A stretch of 22,746 nt of DNA from Irineochytrium annulatum. Its lineage: Eukaryota; Chytridiomycota; Chytridiomycetes; Chytridiales; Chytridiaceae. Below, in pieces: positions 8,952 through 17,990 of this stretch; position 1 is the first letter of the stretch, and each line of letters begins with the position of its first letter. The translations under genes were made by a program, and so were the position numbers. The notes beneath the pieces were generated by a model. The model ran no database searches. It was not told where the DNA came from and saw only the letters and a list, made by a program, of their open reading frames with translations. The stretch is from assembly GCA_027600665.1 (NCBI GenBank), contig JADGJL010000394.1:1-22746 (forward strand). Direction: 5' to 3'.

Positions 8952-11900
8952 ATGAGCGACCAGGGTTCGACATCGGGCTCCCAGGCCGACGGCGCCTTGA
9001 ATCTACCCTCGCCGCCCTCACCTTCAGGTCAGTGTGGTGTGCTTCTTCAACGGCCTGCGCACGGGCTCAGCGGGGCGGTGGCCCAAGATGTGTCTTGTCT
9101 GATCCGCTGTTCTCTCCACACCAGCAGAAGGGACGCCGCCGCTGACTTCTAGACCCATGCCGGGCAGCCTGCTCGGCTCGCCTTTCTCCGGGGACTCAGC
9201 GATCGACGTGCGGCTCACCAAAGGCGGCATTCCACCTTCCACCTCCCCCCTCACAACGCGGAGGACCAACCCCGGACCCCCGCTTCACCTTCTGGACCTG
9301 CCGTATGAGACGTTAATGCATGTCGCTTTGTTTCTTCATCCTCACGTCGTCCGACACCTTCCGCTTCTAAGCAAACGGGCGAACGCGAGGCTCCCGTTCC
9401 GGGACGTGTCGTTTGCCAGGAGGCATTTGAAGTTCTGGGGCTGCGGTCATGCCTCGATTGAGTGGGTCACAATGCCCCGGTGCTATCGAGTCTACCTACT
9501 GGCGGAGATGGGTCTGACGAACGACACCATGAAGCTGCTGCATTGTGGGTGTTCTTGTGTGTACCTGCCTCGCACTGAAACAGTCCTCAGATGGCCATAA
9601 GCCATACGACGTGCTCAACTTTCAGGCGACCTCCGCCCCGCGGCCTCACATTAACCCCGCACCGATTGCCACAGCCCTAGTCGAGGCCGCGACCTACCAT
9701 AACTTAGACCCGTCGGCGGACGCCTTCTTTGCTTTCCAGTGGTGTGCAGCGACGGACAGCATCGGCCCATTTATGACGCTCGTCAGCCTGCACGGGGCGG
9801 ACTTCTTCGCCATGTACCACTCCCTATTCGTGGCCTCGGCGGCCGGGTCTGTCGAGGTCCTAAACATGGTGCTGGCGATGAATGCGATTGACCCGGGCAT
9901 TGAGGAGGATTCGGCACTGAGGATTGCATGTTACAACGGACATGCACCTGTCGTTGAAACACTTCTCCGCACCGGCTTAGTGGACCCGACGTGTCAGAAG
10001 AATACGCCGTTGCAGGTCGCATGCAAGGAAGGTCACGCCGGCGTCGTGTTGGCGCTGCTAAACTCTATGGCTGTTGATGTGTGAGTTGGTTTGTTGTTTT
10101 GCGCGAGATCGGGCGCGTATGCTCATGCCTTCTGCCCTTAATAGCTCCTGTGCGGATCACATCTGCCTCCGGACCGCTAGTGCCCGTGGACATCTGGAGG
10201 TCGTCAGGCTTCTCCTCAACACGGGGATGTCCGACCCCTCCGCCAACGACCATGACGCCTTAATCAGTGCCAGCCGCGAGGGTCACCTCGACATTGTTCT
10301 TGAGCTTCTGCAAACCCAGATGACCGATCCTGCTGCCCGCAACTCGGAGGCTTTTCGCCTGGCCTGCCGCCGCGGCCACGAGGCCATCGCCAGCGTGCTC
10401 CTAAACACGGGCATGATTAACGCGTCCGCCAGCGACAGCGAGGCCCTCCGCACGGCCTCAGCCAACGGCCACGTTGCCTGCGTCCGGCTTGTCATCGCCG
10501 CTGGCGCCGGTGTCGTTGACTGCCGCGCTAAGGACCAGGAGTGCCTAACGGTCGCGTGTGGAAACGGCCACATGGCGTGTGTGGCCGAGCTGCTGGGCTG
10601 GGACGTCGTGGACCCGTGCTGGAGCCGAAACGCGGCGCTCCGGGCCGCCGTGACGAACTCGAGGGCAGACGTCGTGGCCGCGCTGATGGCGGACGGGAGG
10701 GTGGATCCTCTGGCTCCGACGGCGCTGGAGAATGCGAGTGACGACGCTGATGACGACGATGACGACGACGACGGCGACGACGAAGTGGACGAGCAGTACA
10801 AGTATGCGGCCATCACCATCGCTAAGCCGCGTATCATCCCGATCCTCGCGCGGGCGAAGCCGCATCCGCCGCGGCTTGTGTTTAAGCAGCTAGCGAGGCA
10901 AAAGAGGTCGAAACCGGAGCAGGTACAGGGGGCGGTACAGGAATTGGCGGAGGCGTGGAGGGAGATGGCAACCTTGGATGACGCGGAGGCTGTCATGTTA
11001 GCGCTGGAGGCTGGGTACGTGGACGTCGCCGAGGCGATCGTGGTTGACAGCGGGCGGTGGGTAGTCGTCGAGGAGAATATCACGAAGGCAATAGAGCACG
11101 TCCAGAAGAAGAAGGAGGGCAAGGAGGCGGCGGAGAAGCATGAGAGGGCGAAGGAGAAGGAAAAGGAGAAGGAGGCGGCCGGCAATCCTGTTGAGGAAGA
11201 GGCTACTATTGAGGCGTTTGTTAAGGAGTTTGCGGAAAAGTTAAAGCTGAAGCAAGCTTACTCTGCTTTGCCGGCTAAACCCGACGCGACCGCAGCAGAC
11301 CTGGCAGCGTCGGAGAGAGCCGCCCCGATCGCGGCCTACGCGGAACCGTTCTCCGCCTCACCCGTGAACCCGGACCTGATTACGGCCGACCTAGAGGCGC
11401 CGAACCCGGTAATCCCGTCTAGGCGCGAGTCGACCGCGTCGCGGGAAGACCGACCGCCGGCCTCCGAGCTGGCGCATGTGGCCAGTCGGATCCTCTTGGC
11501 AGCCTCCGAGCGCGGGTCGACGCCTATCCTCCGCTCCCTGCTTACCAAGACGCCATTGCGTATAAACGTGAACGACAACCACGTCTGGCTCCAAGCGTGC
11601 TCCCATGGGCACGTTGGGTGCGTCGAGCTCCTGCTCGAGCTGGGCGCGGACCCCACCACGGACGATTGCATCGGGCTTCGCGAGGCGAGCCGGTTCGGGC
11701 ACCTGGGCGTCGTCGACGCCCTGCTGAAGGACGGGCGGGTCAACCCCGCAGTTTGGGACAACGAGGCGGCCGAGCTCGCGCTCGAGAACGAGCACATTGA
11801 AGTTGTCAGGCGCCTCATGGAGACGGGGAGGTTGCCGATAACGTGGACCATCCGGGTGGGGCACCTTCATGACATTTGCGAGCAGGAGGTCCAGAAGGCA

Positions 11901-12722
11901 ATGGCGCGGCTTGAGAACGAGGTTGTGGCGGGCACGGTGACGTTGTCAGGGGACGACACGGCGCCGGTTCTGCTCCTTGCTTGCCAAATGGGGTTCTTCA
12001 GCTGTGCGGCCGTGATGCTGAAGTCGAAAGAAGTTCGGGAGGGCCCCGGGAAGATGGCGCTCATTCAATGCCTACAAGACGGGTTGGCGGAGGCTGTGAC
12101 GCTTTTGATTGCTGCGGACGTGACATTGGAGGACCACGAAGTCCGGAAGGCCTTCGTGGTTGCTTGCGGGGAAGGGCATGTTGACGCGGTGAAAGCGGCT
12201 CTGAAGAGTGGGCCTAGCGATGGGTACTGGTTGATAATTGGGGCGGCGACGTCGGACGATACCTGGAGCACGGGCCTGCTGGCGGCGGCGATTTGGGGTC
12301 ATGCTGCCGTCGTTGAGGCGTTGCTGGCTCAGCAGATGCCTACTAATATAACGAAGAGCATGCTCGAGGAGTGGGTGGAGCGACGGGCCCGCGCTCTATG
12401 GAGCGCCTATTTGATGGCGGTTAGGTGCAACAACGTGGGCGTTCTTGAAAAGATGATTGGAAGCGTTGACCCCGCGAGCGCGCAGAATGAGGCGCTTGTG
12501 ACGGCGTGCGTTCATCGGCACAAGGATGTGGTGGCACATTTGCTGGGATTGGACGGGGTGGATCCCGCCGCGAGGGACAATGAGCCAATTAAGGTGGCGG
12601 GATTCAGCGATTGTCAGGAAATTGTTGACTTGCTTGTTGCTACGGGGAAGGTAGACCCATCAGCACGGATGTGTATGTTCGGGGATGTGTTTGGGGAGGG
12701 TTTAGAGGGTGTCTTCGACTGA
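8952..12722 (+). CDS. F-box-like protein with about 20 ankyrin repeats
   Basis: Four exons (8952-9027, 9125-9544, 9591-10080, 10145-12722; introns about 97, 46 and 64 bp) encode about 1187 residues. A Ser/Pro-rich N-terminus precedes an F-box-like helix bundle (79-118, LHLLDLPYETLMHVALFL...LPLLSKRAN). Ankyrin block 1 (about 240-520) has roughly nine repeats of the form ALRxACxxGHxxVVxxLLxTGxVDP. An acidic run (about 526-546, Asp-rich, GAC/GAT codons) and a Lys/Glu-rich coiled segment (about 646-674) lead to ankyrin block 2 (about 772-1180), with roughly ten more, partly degenerate repeats. F-box proteins recruit SCF ubiquitin ligases through Skp1, with repeats binding the substrate; by analogy this could be a substrate receptor, but the F-box call is by eye. 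The first acceptor is a CAGCAG tandem site, which would give isoforms differing by one residue. The stop is followed by an AATAAA. Confidence 0.88.
10738..10797 (+). repeat. GAC/GAT-rich low-complexity tract encoding an acidic run
   Basis: A near-continuous run of GAC and GAT codons within gene 5 encodes mainly aspartate and separates the first ankyrin block from the linker. Such trinucleotide tracts are prone to length change while keeping frame. Confidence 0.7.
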
Positions 12723-13068
12723 GCCCTTTTCCTCTCATGTATCTATTTGTTTCTCCACATTCAAAACTTCTACCCATGTTTCTATTGGAGTTTTTTTTCT
12801 GCTTCACTTCTCGTACACTGGTATTTTAGTGACAATAAAGCTCGTTATATTATTAGCGTCCGAAAGTAGACATTGAAGGAGCACTTTTAATAATACGTGC
12901 AGACGTCAATCCGACCAATTTGCAGTTGTTCTATGTTGCAACACGGGATCTTTACATGACACTATTTCTTTTTTTTGCATGATCTTCTACAGTGTGTCTG
13001 CTCATGGCGTCAATCGAGATCCGATTGCAACGACCGCTAATGCATGCCGATCCATAAAAATTTGATTG
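12723..13068. other. Convergent intergenic region between genes 5 and 6
   Basis: Genes 5 (plus) and 6 (minus) converge on this AT-rich 346-bp stretch, which holds T-rich tracts and the gene 5 poly(A) signal. No clear minus-strand AATAAA was found for gene 6. Confidence 0.65.
12834..12839 (+). promoter_or_regulatory. Candidate poly(A) signal AATAAA for gene 5
   Basis: AATAAA lies about 112 nt past the gene 5 stop codon in an AT-rich flank with preceding T-tracts, typical of fungal 3' ends. Confidence 0.55.
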
Positions 13069-14934
13069 TTAGGACTTCACTTTTTCCGATACGAGGACCA
13101 TATTCCTCGGGCTCTCCTGAAAATCAAACAGGTTCAGCAGCCTGCTCTCCATTCCCCCCTTTGGACCCCAATCTCCCTCTGTTTCTCTCTCATGCAAATA
13201 GATCAACCGATCCACCAACAGCAACCCCTCCACAACCCCCGCCAACAGACTCCTCACGAAAAACACCACAGCAACCTTCCTCTCCGCACCCCTAAACCTC
13301 GCACTCTCCGCCACCGCCCTCACATCCTCCTCTTTCACACCCTCACATCCCAGCCTCGGCAACGCCTCCATCATGTACTCCACGATCCCGCCCTCATACG
13401 CCTTCTTGCTCAACCTCCCAACCTTGAACCGTGTGTACGTGCTCCCATCCGGCGCTTGGACTTTCACGGTCTTCGCCGTGGTGGGGGTCAGGTTCAGGGC
13501 GGGCAGGATGGCGTCGAGGAGGGAGCGGCGGTGGTGGCCCTGGAGGGCATCGAGGAGCTGGGGGGTGGAAAAGCGCGTGAGAGTCTGGCAGGCGAGGTTG
13601 CGGCCGCGGTGGCCGAGGGTTACGTTGTGGGAGGTGCAGAGACGGGAGACGTGGGAACTTAGGGGGAAGCCCGGCGCTGACGCTGGCGCGGCGCATTCAT
13701 TGGATGATGTCGATGGCGACGGTGCGGGTCCCGGGCATGCGCAGGGCTCAGTGAGGAGATTATAGCAGCAGGGCACGACGACGAGGCCGACTACTGAGGG
13801 GGTGTGAGCGTAGGCGTGGAGCATGGTCGTGCTGCTGAGATCGCCGCATGCGTGAAGACCGACGAGGAGGAGGCGGCGTTGCGGCGAGGAAGCGGTGGTA
13901 TTTGTGGTGGAGGTATGAGATTGCGGAAGGGAAGCGAGACGGTCAAGAAGGGTGGAGAGCTTGTCGGTGTTGATGAAGTCGGTGAAGTAGGTGATATTTG
14001 AAGTTGCGGCTGTTGACGTCGCACCGGTCCCGGCGTCATCAGCCGGAGCGGCATCAACATCGGCAATAACTTCTCCGTCAGCCTCTTGCGTAGCATCCTG
14101 TGCGGCGGCCGGCGCCTTCCCCTTCCGCTTCCCTTTCCCTTTCCCCTTCGCCTTCACTTTCCGTTCCTTGTTCCGCTCAAGCATTTCCCCCCGCTCTTTC
14201 GATCCGACGGTTTGAATCTCATTGAAATCGAGAGCAATCACGGGAAGTGCTTCCGCCAGGCGGTGTGTGAGATAGCCCTGGCCTGCACCAACGTCAACGA
14301 TGGCGTCAGCTCCTGAGCGTCGGGCAACCTCCAGCACGAGGCGTGTAAGTCGCTCCACCTGCAAACTAATGTTAACGTTGTGAATAAGCCAGAATGATAA
14401 CAAGCGGTACCTCGTGTAGCTTCTTCTTGCTCATGGCTGCGTTTGTCGTGTCGGAGATCTACTGGGATAAACAACCAACAACGCCAAGTTATAAAACTCT
14501 TCAACCCAACCAACGCATGGCAAACCAAAACAAAAGCAGCTCACATCAATCCCCCTACCCATTTCCTCAGTCAGCAGACCCTCCCACTCGCCACCGTCAA
14601 AATCCCTCGGCAGCGTCATCCTCCCACACATCCTTACATACTCCTTCAGCGATTCGGGCCAGCTTTCCTTCACCACGCCCCTCGCGAGCCCAATCAGCGC
14701 ATCCAGATCATATCCGTTGTCCCGATCTGCGTCGACAGACAGATCCCCGGCCAGAAATCTCCAATCCTCCGGGAACGTAGTTGTAAAGAAATCGTCCCGC
14801 AAAACGTCGTATGCGTGCAGGCTCCAAAGCCATTGGAAGCGCGGGAGGAACTCAACCACGGCCGCGGCGTAGGATTCGGGGCTGGTCCAGTCAGAGGGGA
14901 GCCGCACTGACGGGGACTTCGACGAGGAGCTCAT
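13069..14934 (-). CDS. METTL25/RRNAD1-type methyltransferase domain protein
   Basis: Three exons (14934-14545, 14458-14411, 14358-13069; introns 86 and 52 bp) encode 575 residues. The small middle exon of 16 codons encodes MSKKKLHE, which continues into VERLTRLV, the MSxKKxHEV signature of this family (Pfam Methyltransf_32, PF13679). SAM motif I is IVDVGAGQGYL (166-176), followed by a VIALDFNE strand; later come GLHACGDLS and VVVPCCYNLLTE, which matches the family's CCYHxLTE motif apart from N for H. A Lys/Gly-rich insertion (KGKGKGKRKGK) and an acidic Ala-rich stretch interrupt the fold after the second strand. Human relatives METTL25 and METTL25B are putative RNA methyltransferases with little-defined substrates, so the target is not assigned. 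The start at 14934 is the first in-frame ATG; the frame extends upstream only with a GTG. The final exon ends with TAA. Confidence 0.88.
14117..14160 (-). repeat. Polypurine/polypyrimidine low-complexity tract in gene 6
   Basis: The plus strand is a C/T run of CCCTTT-like hexamers; on the coding minus strand it gives AAG/GGG-type codons and the KGKGKGKRKGK stretch. The tract could expand or contract by hexamers without breaking frame. Confidence 0.65.
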
Positions 14935-15339
14935 CTGTCTGAAACAACAAGCCACCCGAATGCGGTAAAATTACGACGTTTATGTACGTATCTGACGCAG
15001 GGCAAATCTAACAAGAAGTTGGAGCACTGAAGCAATTCGAGTAACTTTCATCTGCTTTCTACACATGTTCATTTTGTAGTCGTCGCTGAGCGCGGCGTCC
15101 AAGATTCGTCCTTGGCTTCCCAAAAAGCGCGCTAACTATCACTAGAGCATTGGACTGTTGAGTGAATTCTGGGTGACCGGTCAAGATCAACGCGATGACG
15201 TCTCGAGAACTGGACCCTGATACGCAAATGCATGTTACTATTTGGTCGTTTCCGTTCCTCCTAGTGTACGCTAACCTATTGCTATCCCTGCTCCCGCGAC
15301 TCGACCAAGACCACCCGTCCGCCGCCCAGCCTAATGCTC
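14935..15339. other. Intergenic between genes 6 and 7
   Basis: Both flanking genes are on the minus strand, so this 405-bp stretch should hold the gene 6 promoter and the 3' UTR of gene 7. Reading frames on either strand (for example 15195-15662 plus) show no recognisable domain. No AATAAA on the minus strand was found close to the gene 7 stop. Confidence 0.5.
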
Positions 15340-16798
15340 TCAACCCGGATAGCCTACATGCCGCTCCTCCTCCCGTCGGCTCAAGGGCGCCTCTGCTCCG
15401 GGTTCCGCTGGAGCAGCCACACAAGCCAGGGACCTCCACCGCAAGTACTTCGCGTCTCCGAAGCTCCACCGGCGTCCCCCACAAGCGACCGCGAGCCCGT
15501 GGCCGGGGCGCCGGGCGTCACCGTCGTCACCGTCGCCCTCCCCATCCAAGTCTGTCAGCTCGCCCTCCTTGTCCTCCGCAATCGTCTCTAATCCCGACAA
15601 CGAGCTCGACGACGACGGCGACGGAGGTGGGTACGCCCCGTAACTCCCACCGCCGCCCGTAAAAGACCATCCCAGCATGGGCCGCGCGACCGGGAACGTC
15701 GCGTCCCACCCGCAGTCGTGTGGCAGAACGATTTTCGTCAGCACCGGCAGCGCGTCCGGACACAGGCCTCCGACCGACGAGGTCGACGACGCGCGCACAG
15801 GCACAGGTTGCGGGGGGGTCGCGGACGACTGGACGAACGCCTGCAGAGGCGCACTCGTGCCCGCGACCGCGCCTTCAAGCAGACCGCCGACACCGAAACC
15901 AGGACTGCCGACCGACGCGCGACGCTGGTTCAGGCCGGCCCCCCAGCGCATTGGCGGGAAGTCGAGGGATCCGCTCGCACGCCTCAGGATCGAACGCGCC
16001 CAGCCCTCCGCGCGGCTGTGATGTCCGGCGTCGCCCTCTTCGTCATCGTCATCGTTGACGGCGGTGTCCGCGTCCCACTCCGAGTCGAGGGACACGTCCT
16101 GGCGCCAAAACTGTCGCTGCTGCTGATCTTGTTCGTGCTGATGGTCGTGGGCCCACGTCGCCCCCTCAAGACGCTGGTAAACAGGGCTTGTGGCTGCCGG
16201 TGACGGCTCCGCATTCCTATCCGCTCCATACGCGATCCCGGTCGCCCAATCCTCCTCCGACAACTGGTCGTCTGTGAGCACGCGTCGATGGATGCCCATG
16301 ACCGCCGACGCCTCGGATTCCGCGTCCGATTCCGAGGCCACATGATCGAGCGCCTCGCCCCTGCACTGGTCCTGTTGCTCCTGCTCGTGCCGGTGGTCTT
16401 CCGCCGGTGGCCTGACCGTCGCCGTCGAGCTCCCCGCCGTCGCCGTCACCGATGTCGACCATGCTCCACCGTCAGCTCCCCCGCCCTCCGACGGCTGCCC
16501 AAAGGTGTTCACGCGTTCCTGGGCGCCCGCCACCACCGCCGCCAGGCCCCGCGCGGCCGCCGTCGAAGTCCCCACCGTCGGGGTCATCACCGCCAATGAG
16601 CTGCCGCTTCCACCACCGTCAACCGCCCTACCCTCGGACGCCCTATAAACTCTGGAATTGCCTCGACGAACGCCCGTAAACGCCTTCAACCCCGCCGCGA
16701 CGGTCTCCCGCGCCGATCTCGCCACCGCCGACGCGTCGATCGTCGGCCGCCCGTCGGTCCCGTCGTTGGCCCCGTCGGCCGCGTTTCTCGGATGGTTC
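15340..16798 (-). CDS. Acidic low-complexity hypothetical protein (5' end unresolved)
   Basis: A minus-strand frame is open from 16798 to a TGA at 15340, about 485 residues, and I recognise no family. It lacks an ATG at its 5' end: the upstream boundary is a convincing splice acceptor (pyrimidine tract then GCCAG, with a GCTAAC branch site about 30 nt earlier), so an earlier exon should exist. A GTGAGC at 16953 is a phase-compatible donor (GA|G, giving Asp-Ile-Glu-Asn across the junction), but I could not trace that exon to a start. Composition is Gly/Ser/Glu/Asp-rich with runs such as NDDDDEEGD, a His/Gln-rich stretch (HDHQHEQDQQQRQ), a more ordered segment (VLTKIVLPHDCGWD) and WSFGDAKYLRW near the end. 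Alternating GC-rich frames make other readings possible, but this frame has sensible residue use over its whole length. Confidence 0.55.
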
Positions 16799-17990
16799 CT
16801 GGCGGAGAAGGAGGGCGGACGACGGCATAGTTAGCGGGAGCACGCATGACGTAGGACGTAATGATGTTTAGCGGGAGTATGCAAGGAATGTGCCACCAGT
16901 GCAAAAAAAAAAACGAGCACGGCAGGGCCTCGCGGCCCAAGGGTTCTGCTCACTCGATGTCAGGCGTCGCCCCTTGCTGCTGCTGCTTGGTGGCCCGCTC
17001 TTGCTTCGGGCAACGTGGATTGCGAGGGAAGGCGAACGTTTGATAAGAAGAGCTCGACTGCCGATCCAAAAGCTACTTTCCACTGAATCCCCTCGGGTAT
17101 TTCGCAATTCTCCAACGGATTGTCTTATCTTCTGCTCGAACTTGTTCGGGTTGTCTATCGCGCCAATCAATTGAAAGCGAGGGCCTTCCAGCCCGGCGGA
17201 CGAAGTCTGGACGAGGTTTAGAACCACTGGCGTTGAAGCGAATGCTTGAGCCCTTGACACACATCGAACCGATTACCGCCTTCGGTGTGGGTTTTTCGAA
17301 ATAGCCAAGAAATTAGAGAGGGAGAGAGAGCGAAAAGGAAGAGGTATTTTCAGGTCGAAGTACATTTTTTTGAGAAGGGCCGTACATTACATACAATACA
17401 CAACAACGAAACATTGGAACTTCGAGAGAGGCTAGTAGATGCAATGCAAAGTGCACAGTACAAGTGGGTGGATAATATTCGGTAGTAGATAATCGGTAAG
17501 TAAACGGAAGAAGAAACTGCTTAAAGGGCGCGTTAATCGACGGCCCGCTCTAGCCGCACTCACACTAGCTAAGGCCAACCCGCTCCTCTTTGCAACCCTC
17601 ATTCCACCACACCCTTTTACCACAGCAAGAAGAAATGGAAGAACGTGGCGCTATACGAGCACAATAGAAGGAGAGGCGGACGACATGTTAAAGTGCCCCT
17701 CGAACTCCCGTCACGCTTGCGGACAACTCCCCGAAGCAAAATGAAAAAAAGCCACACAAAGTAATAATAAAGAATATTCGTAAAAAAAGAAAGGAGAGAA
17801 GTACCTGGAAGTGAAGAAAAATAAGAAGTTTGTGAAAGAGGTGGATATGAACGATAACATATAAAGCAAGCAAGAAGCTCTACAAAATGCACCCCCTTAC
17901 TACACAAGGGTAACGTATACGAATCAACACCCGCTATGATCCCCACCTACAAGTCGGAAATTAACCCGTCACCCGCCGTCATTAAATCAC
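16799..17990. other. About 1.2 kb without a resolved gene; probable 5' exon/intron of gene 7 plus 3' flank of gene 8
   Basis: The 16799-16953 part is a likely intron of gene 7. An upstream exon may lie between about 16954 and 17264, where a minus-strand ATG at 17264 opens a 63-codon frame ending at 17073 that does not join cleanly. From about 17300 to 17900 the sequence is AT- and purine-rich (GAGAGAGAGA near 17320-17330) with no coding signal, and its left part may be promoter of gene 7 while its right part is the downstream flank of gene 8. No tRNA-like B-box was found. Confidence 0.45.

Noticed and set aside
10283..11185. Minus-strand 300-codon open frame
   Set aside because: Mirror of the ankyrin coding frame, including a poly-Ser run that is simply the antisense of the Asp tract.
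13066..13662. Plus-strand 198-codon frame
   Set aside because: Lies entirely opposite the METTL25-type gene, whose motifs fix the coding strand.
15195..15662. Plus-strand 155-codon frame
   Set aside because: Pro/Arg/Ser-rich shadow of gene 7 with no recognisable domain; only its first 150 bp are intergenic.
17261..17990. tRNA or other RNA gene
   Set aside because: No GGTTCRA B-box with matching acceptor stem was found on either strand.
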